Translations under genes and position numbers: made by a program | Shown: positions 50,682 to 60,103 of the stretch, piece after piece | Layout: each line of letters begins with the position of its first letter | Position numbering within the stretch: position 1 is the stretch's first letter | Notes under the pieces: generated by a model | Told to the model about the DNA's origin: nothing | The model's input: the letters and a program-made list of their open reading frames with translations, nothing else | Databases searched by the model: none | NCBI GenBank assembly: GCA_009912175.1 | Contig: WNDQ01000008.1 | Location: 33,411 to 97,410, forward strand | DNA length: 64,000 nucleotides | Direction: 5' to 3' | Origin: Paracidovorax wautersii | Lineage (GTDB): Bacteria > Pseudomonadota > Gammaproteobacteria > Burkholderiales > Burkholderiaceae_C

Positions 50682-51106
50682 GGAGAACTCCTCTGAGAAC
50701 TGTCGTCTTGTGAAAGCGAAGCTGAAGGCTCTGGCCCGGATGGCCGGACCGCGCCGCGCGCAAGGGCGAAACGGGGCCGGCACGGCGACGAGCCGAAGTG
50801 GCATCAGCCGGCGCATGCTAGGTAGGCTGTGTGACAGTTTTGTGATTTTTGTCAGAGATGTGAAAGATTTGTGACCGGGTTAACCCGCTGGCGCAAGAAT
50901 CGCGCTGGCGCCCGCGGGAATCGAGAGCAGTCGATGGTCAATGTGGAGCCGTCAGGGCTTGGCACGGCGTCACTGCGCCGCAACAGGCTGCGTGCTAGCA
51001 TTCCGGGCTGCGCTGCGGGAGGGTCTGCGGCGCGGGCACCGGCCCAGGGTGAACCGGCCGGTGGAGGTTGTCCCAATACGCCGCGGCCTGGTTCCGCTAT
51101 ATCGCT
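50682..51106. other. 425 bp divergent gap between ugpB and serA
   Basis: No gene is supported. It holds the Pho box (50827-50877) and a palindrome GGGTTAACCC at 50877-50886. The part toward serA has no clear -35/-10 pair; TATATC at 51098-51103 is too close to the serA ATG to be its -10. Confidence 0.6.
50827..50877 (-). promoter_or_regulatory. Pho box upstream of the ugp operon
   Basis: On the minus strand three contiguous 11-mers match the PhoB half-site CTGTCATAAAT: CGGTCACAAAT (50877-50867, 9 of 11), CTTTCACATCT (50866-50856, 7 of 11) and CTGACAAAAAT (50855-50845, 9 of 11). A fourth, CTGTCACACAG (50837-50827, 8 of 11), follows out of step. The strict 11 bp period is the signature of PhoB sites, and E. 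coli ugp is PhoB-activated. Binding here is inferred. Confidence 0.75.
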
Positions 51107-52339
51107 ATGAGCAAAACGTCACTCGACAAGAGCAAGATCAAGTTTCTGTTGCTGGAAGGTGTGCACCCTTCCGCCATCGAGGTGCTGCGCGCCGCCGGCT
51201 ACTCTCAGATCGAAGCTCTGCCCAGTGCCCTGTCCGACGAGGAGCTCAAGGCCAAGATCGCGGACGTGCACTTCCTGGGCATCCGCTCGCGCACGCAACT
51301 GACGGCCAGCGTCTTCGCCGCCGCCCAGAAGCTGACGGCCGTGGGCGCCTTCTGCATCGGCACCAACCAGATCGACCTGGAAGCGGCGCGCGAGCGCGGC
51401 ATCGCCGTCTTCAACGCCCCGTACTCCAACACCCGCTCGGTGGCCGAGCTGGTGCTGGCCGAGGCCATCCTGCTGCTGCGCGGCGTGCCCGAAAAGAGCG
51501 CCGTGGCCCACCGCGGCGGCTGGCTCAAGTCGGCTACCAATTCCTACGAAATCCGCGGCAAGACGCTGGGCATCGTCGGCTACGGCTCCATCGGCACCCA
51601 GTTGTCGGTGCTGGCCGAGTCGGTCGGCATGCAGGTGCAATTCTTCGACGTGGTCACCAAGCTGCCGCTGGGCAACGCCCGCCAGGTGCACAAGCTGCAT
51701 GACCTGCTGGCCACCAGCGACATCGTCACGCTGCACGTGCCCGAGCTGGCGTCCACGCAGTGGATGATTGGCGAGAAGGAAATCGCGGCCATCAAGCCGG
51801 GCGGCATCCTGATCAACGCCTCGCGCGGCACCGTGGTCGAGATCGACGCCCTGGCCAACGCGCTCAAGGCCAAGAAGCTGCTGGGCGCGGCCATCGACGT
51901 CTTCCCGGTCGAGCCGCGCGGCAACAAGGACGAATTCCAGTCGCCTCTGCGCGGCCTGGACAACGTGATCCTGACGCCGCACATCGGCGGCTCGACCATG
52001 GAGGCGCAGGCCAACATCGGCCTGGAAGTGGCCGAGAAGCTGGTCAAGTACAGCGACAACGGCACGTCCACCTCCTCGGTCAACTTCCCCGAAGTCGCGC
52101 TGCCCGCGCACCCGGGCAAGCACCGCATCCTGCACATCCACCACAACGTGCCGGGCGTGCTCTCCGAGATCAACAAGATCTTCTCGGAGAACCAGATCAA
52201 CATCGCCTCGCAGTACCTGCAGACCAACGAGCGTGTGGGCTACGTGGTGATCGACATCGACGCCACCTCTTCGACGCTGGCGCTGGAAAAGCTCTCGCAG
52301 GTCAGCGGCACCATCCGCTGCCGCGTGCTGTTCGATTGA
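51107..52339 (+). CDS. serA: D-3-phosphoglycerate dehydrogenase
   Basis: First step of serine synthesis: oxidises 3-phosphoglycerate to 3-phosphohydroxypyruvate with NAD. 410 residues, the same as E. coli SerA. The substrate domain is followed by a Rossmann domain with GIVGYGSIGTQLSVLAESVG and the catalytic NASRGTVVEID and PHIGGST segments. A C-terminal ACT domain (HHNVPGVLSEINKIF) would give serine feedback inhibition. ATG 51107 is set by homology; no Shine-Dalgarno is visible. It is divergent from the ugp operon and followed by a terminator. Confidence 0.96.
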   Translation: MSKTSLDKSKIKFLLLEGVHPSAIEVLRAAGYSQIEALPSALSDEELKAKIADVHFLGIRSRTQLTASVFAAAQKLTAVGAFCIGTNQIDLEAARERGIAVFNAPYSNTRSVAELVLAEAILLLRGVPEKSAVAHRGGWLKSATNSYEIRGKTLGIVGYGSIGTQLSVLAESVGMQVQFFDVVTKLPLGNARQVHKLHDLLATSDIVTLHVPELASTQWMIGEKEIAAIKPGGILINASRGTVVEIDALANALKAKKLLGAAIDVFPVEPRGNKDEFQSPLRGLDNVILTPHIGGSTMEAQANIGLEVAEKLVKYSDNGTSTSSVNFPEVALPAHPGKHRILHIHHNVPGVLSEINKIFSENQINIASQYLQTNERVGYVVIDIDATSSTLALEKLSQVSGTIRCRVLFD

Positions 52340-52400
52340 GTCGTGGAACCGGGGGCCTGCGTGACTGTCTGAACGATTGCGCGCGCACGCCTGGCTGAAC

Positions 52401-52446
52401 AAGGGCCGAGTGGCTGGCAAGCCGCCAGCCGCTCGGCCTTTTGTCT
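52401..52446 (+). terminator. Rho-independent terminator of serA
   Basis: A 15-base-pair stem (GGCCGAGTGGCTGGC with its partner GCCAGCCGCTCGGCC, one G-T wobble) and a short loop, followed by TTTTGTCTTT. It lies about 60 bp after the serA stop. Confidence 0.85.
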
Positions 52447-52504
52447 TTGGCCGGCGTCCTGCGTCCCCACTCCCTCAAAAAATAGAGCGTAAGGAAAACA
52501 TCGC

Positions 52505-53401
52505 GTGTTCAAGAACCTGATCGTCTATCGCATCGGCCCCACCTGGCAGGCCGACCTGGCCGCCGTCAACGAACAACTGGCCCAGGCCGAATTTGCCGAG
52601 TGCAGCGCCACGCAGGAAAAATCGGTGGGCTGGGTGCCGCCGCGTGGCGAGGCCCATGGCGCTTTCGCCGAGGCCGTGGGCGGCCAGTGGATCCTCAAGC
52701 TCATGATCGAGAGCAAGGCCGTGCCCGGCTCGGTCATCAACCGCAAGGTCAAGGAAAAGGCCGCGGCCATCGAGCAGGCCACCGGCCGCAAGCCCGGCAA
52801 GAAGGAAACCCGCGACCTCAAGGACGACATCAAGCAGGAACTGCTGCCCATGGCCTTCACGCGCCAGGGTAGCGTCACGGTCTGGCTCGACCCGCAGGCC
52901 CGCCTGCTGTTCGTCGATGCCGGCAGCCAGGCCAAGGCCGACGACGTGGTCACCGCGCTGATCGAGCAGGTCGAAGGACTGACGCTGACCTTGCTGCAGA
53001 CGCAGCAGGGCGCGGCCGCCGCCATGTCGCAATGACTGGTCACGCAGGAGCCGCCGGCGGGTTTTTCGGTCGACCGCGAATGCGAGCTCAAGGCCGCCGA
53101 CGAGAGCAAGGCCACCGTGCGCTACTCCAAGCACCCGCTGGACATCGACGAGATCCGGGGCCACATCGAAGCCGGCAAGGTGCCGACCAAGCTGGCGCTG
53201 ACCTGGGGCGACCGGGTCTCCTTCCTCTTGACGGAGAACCTCCAGGTCAAGAAGATCAGCTTCCTGGACGGCGTCTTCGACGCGGCCGGCAGCGCGCAAG
53301 AGGACGGGTTCGACGCCGACGTCGCCATCGCCACGGGCGAGCTGGTGCAACTGGTGCCGGAGCTGCTGCAGGCCCTGGGCGGCGAGATGGAGCTGGCCTG
53401 A
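52505..53401 (+). pseudogene. rdgC: Recombination-associated protein RdgC interrupted by one in-frame TGA
   Basis: RdgC is a ring-forming DNA-binding protein of about 300 residues that limits RecA function. A 298-codon frame starts at GTG 52505 (AAGGAAA upstream) with MFKNLIVYRIGPTW. It reads normally to AAAMSQ, then meets TGA at 53033-53035 where the family has tryptophan (MSQW). The same frame goes on with LVTQEPPAGFSVDRECELKA and the conserved HPLDIDEIRGHIEAGKVPTK to a stop at 53401. A single TGG-to-TGA change explains it. The 176-residue N-terminal fragment is unlikely to form the ring. The rest of the gene shows no decay, so the change is recent or a base error. Confidence 0.85.
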
Positions 53402-53456
53402 AGCCACTGCTGTTCGAGGGCCGCTCGCCCGTGCGGCCCGTACTGGGGTTTTTGCG

Positions 53457-53966
53457 ATGTCCAATCTTCCACACCAAGCCATTCCCGTCGACATCACCGT
53501 GCACCAGCAGTCGCGCCTGCTGGAGATCGCCTTCGACGACGGTGCGCGTTTTTCCATCCCCTTCGAGCTGCTGCGGGTGTACTCGCCCTCGGCCGAGGTG
53601 CAAGGGCACGGCCCCGGGCAAGAGGTGCTGCAGACCGGCAAGCGGCTGGTGGGACTGCAGGGGATCGAGCCGGTGGGCAACTACGCCATCAAGCCCTTGT
53701 TCGACGACGGGCATGAAAGCGGCCTCTACACCTGGTCCTATCTCTACGACCTGGGTTCGCGCCAGGCGCAGCACTGGGCGGCCTATCTGGCGCGCCTGAC
53801 GATGGCCGGCGCCGACCGCGACGCGCCCATGCCGGGAAAATCGAGACCGGTCAACGACGCCAGAGCGGCGACGCGCGGCGAATCCGCGACAATAGGACTT
53901 CATTCAGTGAGCCATCGGCCGCGAGACCGCGGCCGGGGCGCTCTTTGTATAGCATTGGTGTTATGA
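53457..53966 (+). CDS. DUF971 (GBBH-like N-terminal domain) protein
   Basis: 169 residues. Residues 10-120 match the DUF971 / gamma-butyrobetaine-hydroxylase-like N-terminal domain, seen in [39 protein letters not shown] and SYLYDLG. The domain is often linked with iron-sulfur or ubiquinone genes. The last 40 residues are Arg-rich and not conserved. Its stop overlaps the ubiE start (ATGA), the arrangement common in Burkholderiales, so it may act with ubiquinone synthesis. No enzymatic function is established. Confidence 0.85.
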   Translation: MSNLPHQAIPVDITVHQQSRLLEIAFDDGARFSIPFELLRVYSPSAEVQGHGPGQEVLQTGKRLVGLQGIEPVGNYAIKPLFDDGHESGLYTWSYLYDLGSRQAQHWAAYLARLTMAGADRDAPMPGKSRPVNDARAATRGESATIGLHSVSHRPRDRGRGALCIALVL

Positions 53967-54694
53967 GCAACACGCATTTCGGATACGAAACCGTCGACGA
54001 GAAGGACAAGGCGCGGCGCGTGCGCGGCGTGTTCGACTCGGTCGCCTCCAAATACGACGTGATGAACGACCTCATGTCGGGCGGTCTGCACCGGCTCTGG
54101 AAGCGCTACACCGTCATGGTCGCCAACGTCAAACCGGGCATGCGTGTGCTGGACATCGCGGGCGGCACGGGCGACCTGGCCCTGGCTTTTGCCAAACAGG
54201 CCGGCCCCACGGGCCAGGTGGTGCACACCGACATCAATCAGGCCATGCTGACGACCGGGCGCGACCGCCTGCTCGACGCCGGCGTGGTGCTGCCCACCGT
54301 GGTCTGCGACGCCGAGAAGCTGCCCTTCCCCGACGAACACTTCGACGTGGTCACGGTCGCCTTCGGGCTGCGCAACATGACGCACAAGGACGAAGCTCTG
54401 CGCGAGATGAACCGGGTGCTCAAGCCGCGCGGCAAGTTGCTGGTATTGGAGTTTTCCCGGGTGGCTCGGCCGCTGGAGAAAACCTACGACTGGTATTCTT
54501 TCAAGATCCTGCCCTGGCTGGGGCAGAAGGTGGCGGGCGATGCCGAAAGCTACCGCTACCTGGCGGAGTCCATCCGCATGCACCCAGGCCAGAAGGAGTT
54601 GAAGTCGCTCATGCAAGGCTGCGGTTTCGGCCATGTGGATTTCCACAACATGACGGCCGGGGTCGTTGCGCTGCATGTTGGCATCAAGTGCTGA
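53963..54694 (+). CDS. ubiE: Ubiquinone/menaquinone C-methyltransferase UbiE
   Basis: SAM-dependent C-methyltransferase of ubiquinone synthesis, 243 residues. SAM motif I is [20 protein letters not shown]; UbiE signatures are [17 protein letters not shown] and [20 protein letters not shown]. The C-terminus LHVGIKC is close to the family pattern. Translationally coupled to the upstream DUF971 gene; other ubiquinone genes (ubiJ, ubiB) lie downstream. Confidence 0.96.
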   Translation: MSNTHFGYETVDEKDKARRVRGVFDSVASKYDVMNDLMSGGLHRLWKRYTVMVANVKPGMRVLDIAGGTGDLALAFAKQAGPTGQVVHTDINQAMLTTGRDRLLDAGVVLPTVVCDAEKLPFPDEHFDVVTVAFGLRNMTHKDEALREMNRVLKPRGKLLVLEFSRVARPLEKTYDWYSFKILPWLGQKVAGDAESYRYLAESIRMHPGQKELKSLMQGCGFGHVDFHNMTAGVVALHVGIKC

Positions 54695-54880
54695 TGATCA
54701 AGCGCTGCGCGCGGCCTGGGCTGGTTGAAGTCCGCGGCGCCGCCCGCATCTGAGAAGGAGTCAACTGATCAGGCGTGCCCACCACACCTGGCCAGGAGTC
54801 GCACGGAACGCCAAGAACGATACAAAACATCCGCGTCAGCCGTATTTCGTTGTAAGTTTTTGATAAAGAAAGACGTTGAG

Positions 54881-55810
54881 ATGTCTATGAGCAAGCTCTT
54901 GTCCGTGTGCCTTGCCGCCGCGGTCACTTTTGCGGCGTTCGACGCCGACGCCCGGCGCATGGGCTCGGGGCGCTCCACCGGCCAGCAGTCCAGCAATGTG
55001 ATGCAGCGCCAGGCCACGCCGCCCGCCACGCCCGCTTCCCCCACGCAGAACGCCGCCGCGCCGCGCCAGAACGCCGCACCGGCCGCCGCCCAGCAGGCCC
55101 GCAAGCCCTGGGGCGCCATGCTCGGCGGTCTGGCCGCCGGTCTGGGCCTGGGCGAAGCCTTCGGCAACATCCTGATGATGCTGCTGATCGGCATGGCGGT
55201 ACTGGCCGTCGTCGGCTTCTTCCTGCGCCGCCGCGCCGCGGGCACGCCCGCCACGGCGGGCGGTCCTTCGCTGTTCGGCCAGACGGCGACCGACTACAAG
55301 GCCCACAACGTGGGTAACGACGCCTCGGCCCGTCCGTGGGAAAACGGTGCCACGCAGTTCCAGGCGGCGGAACCCGCCGCGGCCGCAGGTGGCAGCATGA
55401 TCGGCGCGGCCCTGGGCGGCAGCCAGAACTGGGGCGTGCCCGATGGTTTTGACGTCGATGGTTTCATCAAGGCGAGCAAGGCCAACTTCGTGAGCCTGCA
55501 GGCGGCCTGGGACCGTGGCGACATTGCGTCGCTGCGCACCATGATGACCGACGAGATGATCACCGAGATCCAGGGCCAGCTCGCCGAGCGCGCGGCCCAG
55601 GGTGGCACCAGCAAGACCGAAGTGCTGTCGCTGGACGCCACCCTGCTGGGCATCGAAGAGCGCGCGGGCGACTACATGGCCAGCGTGGAGTTCTCGGGCA
55701 TGCTGCGCGAGGACGAAGCCAGCCCGGCGCCTTTCCGCGAGGTCTGGAACATCACCAAGACCAAGTCCGGCGGTGGCTGGCTGGTTGCGGGCCTGCAGGC
55801 CTTGAATTAA
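54881..55810 (+). CDS. Tim44-like domain membrane protein
   Basis: 309 residues. A signal-like N-terminus (MSMSKLLSVCLAAAVTFAAF) is followed by a low-complexity Ala/Pro/Gln region (about 35-80), one membrane segment near 105-125 (FGNILMMLLIGMAVLAVVGF) followed by RRR, another Ala/Gly-rich linker, and a C-terminal Tim44-like domain (about 195-309, from GFDVDGFIKASKANFVSLQA). The bacterial homologue's role is not known; mitochondrial Tim44 binds the import motor. Its position between ubiE and ubiJ is conserved in Burkholderiales. ATG 54887 is an alternative start. Confidence 0.85.
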   Translation: MSMSKLLSVCLAAAVTFAAFDADARRMGSGRSTGQQSSNVMQRQATPPATPASPTQNAAAPRQNAAPAAAQQARKPWGAMLGGLAAGLGLGEAFGNILMMLLIGMAVLAVVGFFLRRRAAGTPATAGGPSLFGQTATDYKAHNVGNDASARPWENGATQFQAAEPAAAAGGSMIGAALGGSQNWGVPDGFDVDGFIKASKANFVSLQAAWDRGDIASLRTMMTDEMITEIQGQLAERAAQGGTSKTEVLSLDATLLGIEERAGDYMASVEFSGMLREDEASPAPFREVWNITKTKSGGGWLVAGLQALN

Positions 55811-55876
55811 GGCCGCACGCCCGGCCCCAGGCACGGCTTGGGGCCATGGGGCGCATTTCCTTCGATAATGGGGCGT

Positions 55877-56407
55877 ATGACCAGTACGCCCCATTTTTCT
55901 TTTCCGCCGTCGTTCGTCACACAGTGGTTCAGCCGGCTGCAGCCGCCTGCCTGGGCGGTCGAGGAGGCCCAGCGCCGGGTCGTCCTGTTCCTCAACCATG
56001 TCCTGATGCAGGAGCCGCAGGCCCAGGCGAGGCTGGCGCCCCATGCCGGCCGCGTGGTGCTGGTGCAATGGCGTGCCTTCAACATCCGCCTGGCCGTGAC
56101 GCCGGCCGGCCTGTTCGACGTGGCCGAGGGCGAGCCGCTGTCCGACCTCACGCTCACGCTGGGCGACACCTCGCCGCTGGAGCTGGCCAAACGCGCGGCG
56201 CGTGGCGAAAAGCCGGCGCTGCGCATCGAGGGCGACGTCCAGCTGGCTGCCGATTTCAACTGGCTGATCGCCAACGTCCGCTGGGACGTGGAAGAAGACC
56301 TCTCCCGCGTGGTGGGCGACGCGCCGGCCCATGCGGTCGCGTCGGCCGGCCGCCGCGCTGCCGAAGGCCTGCGCCAATTCGTCGCCGACCGCCGGGCTGA
56401 CCGCTGA
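55877..56407 (+). CDS. ubiJ: Ubiquinone biosynthesis accessory factor UbiJ (SCP2 domain)
   Basis: 176-residue soluble protein with an SCP2-type lipid-binding domain (about residues 20-130; [18 protein letters not shown] and [20 protein letters not shown]). In E. coli UbiJ scaffolds the aerobic ubiquinone synthesis complex by binding hydrophobic intermediates. The stop overlaps the ubiB start by one base (TGATG), matching the ubiE-ubiJ-ubiB grouping of enterobacteria. Confidence 0.9.
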   Translation: MTSTPHFSFPPSFVTQWFSRLQPPAWAVEEAQRRVVLFLNHVLMQEPQAQARLAPHAGRVVLVQWRAFNIRLAVTPAGLFDVAEGEPLSDLTLTLGDTSPLELAKRAARGEKPALRIEGDVQLAADFNWLIANVRWDVEEDLSRVVGDAPAHAVASAGRRAAEGLRQFVADRRADR

Positions 56408-57987
56408 TGCGCTGGTTCCGGCAGGCATCGCGCGGCCTGTTCATCATCTGGGTGCTGTTCCGGCATGGGCTTGATGAGCTCGTGCTCAGCAGTTTCGAGC
56501 ATCCGGGGCTGCGCCGCGCCACCCGCATCCTGACCATCGGCCGCAAGCTCGACGCGCCGCGCGGCCTGCGCCTGCGCCTGGCGCTGGAGACGCTGGGCCC
56601 GATCTTCGTGAAGTTCGGGCAGGTGCTGTCCACGCGCCGCGACCTGATGCCGCCCGACATCGCCGACGAACTGGCCCGGCTGCAGGACCGCGTGCCGCCG
56701 TTTCCGAGCGACCAGGCGGTCGCGCTGATCGAGGCCGAACTGCGCCGGCCCCTGATGTCGGTGTTTGCCGCCTTCGACCGCGTGCCGGTGGCCAGCGCCT
56801 CGATCGCGCAGGTCCATTTCGCCACGCTGCACGACAAGCAGGGCACGCTGCGCGAGGTGGCCGTCAAGGTGCTGCGTCCCGGCATGCTGCAGGTCATCGA
56901 CCAGGACCTGGCGCTCATGCGGGTCATGGCGGGCTGGCTGGAGCGCCTGTCGGCGGACGGGAAGCGCCTCAAGCCGCGCGAGGTGGTGGCCGAGTTCGAC
57001 AAATACCTGCACGACGAGCTCGACCTGCTCAAGGAAGCCGCCAATGCCGCGCAACTGCGCCGCAACATGGAAGGCCAGGACAAGGTGCTGATCCCGGAGA
57101 TGTTCTGGGACTACTGCTACCCGACCGTGATCGTGATGGAGCGCATGTCGGGCGTGCCCATCAGCCGCACGCAGGAACTGCTCGACGCCAAGGTAGACCT
57201 GCACCAGCTGGCGCATGACGGCATCACCATCTTCTTCACCCAGGTCTTTCGCGACGGCTTCTTCCATGCCGACATGCACCCGGGCAACCTGCAGGTGAGC
57301 CTGGCGCCCGAGTCCTTCGGCCGCTACATTCTGCTGGACTTCGGCATCGTGGGCACACTGACCGAGTACGACAAGGAATACCTGGCGCAGAACTTCGTGG
57401 CCTTTTTCCGGCGCGACTACAAACGCGTGGCCGAGCTGCACGTGGAAAGCGGCTGGGTGCCCCGGCAGACGCGGGTCGACGAACTGGAAGGCGCGATCCG
57501 CGCCTGTTGCGAGCCGTACTTCGACCGGCCGCTCAAGGAGATCTCGCTGGGCATGGTGCTGATGCGGCTGTTCCAGGCCTCGCGGCGCTTCCAGGTCGAG
57601 ATCCAGCCGCAACTGGTCTTGCTGCAAAAGACGCTGCTCAACATCGAAGGCCTGGGCCGCCAGCTCGACCCGGAGCTTGATCTGTGGAGCACGGCGCGGC
57701 CCTTTCTCGAAAAATGGATGCGCGACGAACTGGGCCCCCGCAAGTTCTTCGAGCAACTGCGCACCGAGGCGCCGCGCTACGCCAAGCTGCTGCCCGAGTT
57801 GCCCCGGCTGTTCCACGACTACCTGCAGCAGGGCCAGGCCGTCGAGGGGCATCGCCGCACGCTGGAGCTGCTGCTGCTCGAACAGCGGCAGACCAACCGC
57901 CTGTTACAGAAGGTCATCTACGGTGGCCTGGGTTTTGCATTGGGCGTGCTGGCTGTCTTTGTGCTGGCGCGCTGGCATTTTTTCTAG
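56407..57987 (+). CDS. ubiB: Ubiquinone biosynthesis ATPase/kinase-like protein UbiB
   Basis: 526-residue ABC1/ADCK family protein, atypical kinase fold, membrane-attached through C-terminal segments ([18 protein letters not shown]). The KxGQ-type motif is in [19 protein letters not shown], the alanine-rich nucleotide loop near [10 protein letters not shown], the invariant lysine in [10 protein letters not shown], and the catalytic region is [12 protein letters not shown] and LLDFGIVG. Required for ubiquinone synthesis, probably extracting intermediates from the membrane. Ends in a terminator. Confidence 0.96.
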   Translation: MRWFRQASRGLFIIWVLFRHGLDELVLSSFEHPGLRRATRILTIGRKLDAPRGLRLRLALETLGPIFVKFGQVLSTRRDLMPPDIADELARLQDRVPPFPSDQAVALIEAELRRPLMSVFAAFDRVPVASASIAQVHFATLHDKQGTLREVAVKVLRPGMLQVIDQDLALMRVMAGWLERLSADGKRLKPREVVAEFDKYLHDELDLLKEAANAAQLRRNMEGQDKVLIPEMFWDYCYPTVIVMERMSGVPISRTQELLDAKVDLHQLAHDGITIFFTQVFRDGFFHADMHPGNLQVSLAPESFGRYILLDFGIVGTLTEYDKEYLAQNFVAFFRRDYKRVAELHVESGWVPRQTRVDELEGAIRACCEPYFDRPLKEISLGMVLMRLFQASRRFQVEIQPQLVLLQKTLLNIEGLGRQLDPELDLWSTARPFLEKWMRDELGPRKFFEQLRTEAPRYAKLLPELPRLFHDYLQQGQAVEGHRRTLELLLLEQRQTNRLLQKVIYGGLGFALGVLAVFVLARWHFF

Positions 57988-58024
57988 CCCGGTTCGTCGC
58001 AGATTCGTCAAAATCCACGCGAAG

Positions 58025-58049
58025 CAGGGCCGAGAGGCCCTGTTTTTTT
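58025..58049 (+). terminator. Rho-independent terminator of ubiB
   Basis: Perfect stem CAGGGCC / GGCCCTG, GAGA tetraloop, then seven T. It ends the ubiquinone gene group 38 bp after the ubiB stop. Confidence 0.92.
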
Positions 58050-58135
58050 GCGTTTTGACTCAATAATCCGCGCTGCTTTGCGCTCGCGCTGAGCCCCGCC
58101 GAACCGCACTTGACCAAGAAAAGAGGAGTATCGAG

Positions 58136-59599
58136 GTGCTACTGACCCTGGTGATCGCCTACCTGATCGTCATCATCGCCATTGGCCTGTGGGCCGCGCG
58201 GCGGGTGAAGACGACGTCCGACTTTGCCGTGGCCGGCCGCCATCTGCCGCTGTTCATGATCATCACGACCACGTTTGCCACGTGGTTCGGCTCCGAGGTG
58301 GTGCTGGGCATTCCGGCCACCTTCGTCCAGGGCGGCCTGCACGCGGTGGTCGAAGACCCCTTCGGCGCCGGCATGTGCCTGGTGCTGGTCGGCATCTTCT
58401 TCGCGGCGCGCCTCTACAAGATGGACCTGCTGACCATCAGCGACTACTACCGCGAGCGCTACGGGCGTTTCATCGAGGTGGCGTGCTCCATCATCATCAT
58501 GATCAGCTACCTGGGCTGGGTTGCCGCGCAGGTCACCGCGCTGGGCCTGATGTTCAACCTGCTGTCGGGCGGGGCGGTGAGCATCCCCGTCGGCATGGTC
58601 ATCGGCACCGTGTCCATCCTGACCTACACCTTGTTCGGCGGCATGTGGTCGGTGGCGGTCACCGATCTGGTGCAGATGGTGATCCTGGTGCTGGGCCTGA
58701 GCGCCATCGCCGTCTTTGCCGCCCATCTGGCTGGCGGCGCCGACCAGGTGATCGCGCTGGCGTCCAGCCGTGACATGTTCCGTTTCCTGCCCGAGCCCTC
58801 GCTGCACCAGATCCTGTTCTTCATCGCCGCGGCCATCACCATGATGTTCGGCTCCATCCCGCAGCAGGACGTCTACCAGCGCGTGATGTCGGCCAACAAC
58901 GTCAAGGCCGCCACCAAGGGCCCCATCATCGGCGGCCTGGCCTACATCCTGTTCGCCTTCGTGCCCATGTTCCTGGTCACGAGCGCGCTCATCATCATGC
59001 CGGAGCAGGCCAAGGAACTGATCGCCGAAGACCCCCAGAAGGTGCTGCCCACGCTGGTGATGGACCACATGCCCTTCGTGATGCAGGTCGTCTTCTTCGG
59101 CGCCTTGCTGTCGGCCCTCAAGTCCACCGCCTCGGCCACGCTGCTGGCGCCTTCGGTGACCTTTGTCGAGAACATCTGGCGCCAGTTCGTGCCGCGCCAG
59201 CCCGGCGCCGCCGGCGACCGCAAGGAGCTGCTGACCATGCGCGTGGCCACGCTGGTCTTCAGCGTCATCGTGTGCGTCTATGCGATCGCCATGGACGGCA
59301 CGTCCATCTATGAACTGGTGGCGGGCGCCTATCAGCTGCCCCTGGTCGGCGCCTTCGTGCCGCTGGTTGCCGGCCTGTACTGGCGCCGCGCGACCTCGCA
59401 GGGCGCCATTGCCTCGTGCGTGCTGGGCCTGGTGGCCTGGCTGCTGCTGGCCTTCACGCCGGCTGGCGAGGTCTTCCCGCCGCAACTGGGCGGCGTGCTG
59501 GCGGCGGCGCTGGCCATGGTGGTGGGCTCGCTCGCCCCGCAGCGCCTGCGCAACGTGCAGGGCCCGGTCTATCTGGCCACACTCCAGCCCGGAAAGTAA
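58136..59599 (+). CDS. Sodium:solute symporter (SSS family)
   Basis: 487-residue inner-membrane cotransporter of the SSS/PutP family with about 13 membrane segments. Start is GTG 58136 with AAGAGGAG at 58121-58128. Typical stretches: TTSDFAVAGRHLPLFMII near TM2, WFGSEVVLGIPATFVQGG, GGMWSVAVTDLVQMVILV and SIPQQDVYQRVMSA. Substrate unknown (amino acid, carboxylate or vitamin). It sits between ubiB and fmdB, genes that are close neighbours in many relatives, so it may be an insertion. Confidence 0.9.
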   Translation: MLLTLVIAYLIVIIAIGLWAARRVKTTSDFAVAGRHLPLFMIITTTFATWFGSEVVLGIPATFVQGGLHAVVEDPFGAGMCLVLVGIFFAARLYKMDLLTISDYYRERYGRFIEVACSIIIMISYLGWVAAQVTALGLMFNLLSGGAVSIPVGMVIGTVSILTYTLFGGMWSVAVTDLVQMVILVLGLSAIAVFAAHLAGGADQVIALASSRDMFRFLPEPSLHQILFFIAAAITMMFGSIPQQDVYQRVMSANNVKAATKGPIIGGLAYILFAFVPMFLVTSALIIMPEQAKELIAEDPQKVLPTLVMDHMPFVMQVVFFGALLSALKSTASATLLAPSVTFVENIWRQFVPRQPGAAGDRKELLTMRVATLVFSVIVCVYAIAMDGTSIYELVAGAYQLPLVGAFVPLVAGLYWRRATSQGAIASCVLGLVAWLLLAFTPAGEVFPPQLGGVLAAALAMVVGSLAPQRLRNVQGPVYLATLQPGK

Positions 59600-59671
59600 G
59601 CGGCGCCGGCTGCTGCCAGGGGCCTCTCGGGGCTCATTTTTTCATTGGAATGCGGTGTGGGCCCGCGAATC

Positions 59672-59677
59672 TATAAT
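59672..59677 (+). promoter_or_regulatory. -10 element of fmdB (and probably aspS)
   Basis: Perfect TATAAT 42 bp before the fmdB ATG. TTGGAA at 59645-59650 is the best -35 but is 21 bp away, longer than normal. Confidence 0.5.
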
Positions 59678-59718
59678 CGTGGGCTTTCCCTTCCGCCTGC
59701 GTGTGGAGTTCCTGATTC

Positions 59719-60018
59719 ATGCCTATCTACGCTTACCGTTGCGGCGCTTGCGGCCATGCCAAGGACGTGCTGCAGAAATTGTCCGATGCGCCGCTCGCCG
59801 TTTGCCCGGCCTGCGGCCAGGCCGCGTTCACCAAACAGGTCACAGCAGCGGGCTTTCAGCTCAAGGGCAATGGCTGGTATGCCACGGACTTCAAGAACAG
59901 CGGCTCTGCAGCGCCCAGAACCACCCCGACGGCTGAAGCGCCCGCCGCAGCCGCGACGGCTTCTGCCGCCGAGGCCGCTCCTGCTTCTGCCCCCGCATCG
60001 GCACCCACGGCGGCCTGA
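59719..60018 (+). CDS. FmdB-type zinc ribbon protein
   Basis: 99-residue small protein. Residues 1-42 form the FmdB/CxxC_CXXC_SSSS zinc ribbon: [14 protein letters not shown] and CPACGQAAF supply the four cysteines. The segment [13 protein letters not shown] is also conserved. The last 40 residues are almost only Ala, Pro, Ser and Thr. Family function is unclear; possibly regulatory. In many Burkholderiales a DUF502 membrane-protein gene lies between fmdB and aspS; it is absent here (85 bp gap). Confidence 0.9.
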   Translation: MPIYAYRCGACGHAKDVLQKLSDAPLAVCPACGQAAFTKQVTAAGFQLKGNGWYATDFKNSGSAAPRTTPTAEAPAAAATASAAEAAPASAPASAPTAA

Positions 60019-60103
60019 GGCGACGGCTAAGCCAACGGCGACCCCGATTTTTTCTGATTTGAAATGCGCGCGCCCGTGCAGGGCGCAGATGAAAGACAAA
60101 GAC

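Noticed and set aside
50955..51000. Sigma-54 type promoter for serA (TTGGCAC followed by CTGC)
   Set aside because: The spacing between the GG and GC elements is two bases too long and a constitutive serine gene is not an expected target.
53033..53035. TGA in rdgC as a selenocysteine or TGA-as-tryptophan codon
   Set aside because: Family has tryptophan here, no selenocysteine-type stem-loop is evident, and many genes in the window end normally in TGA. A point mutation or base error is simpler.
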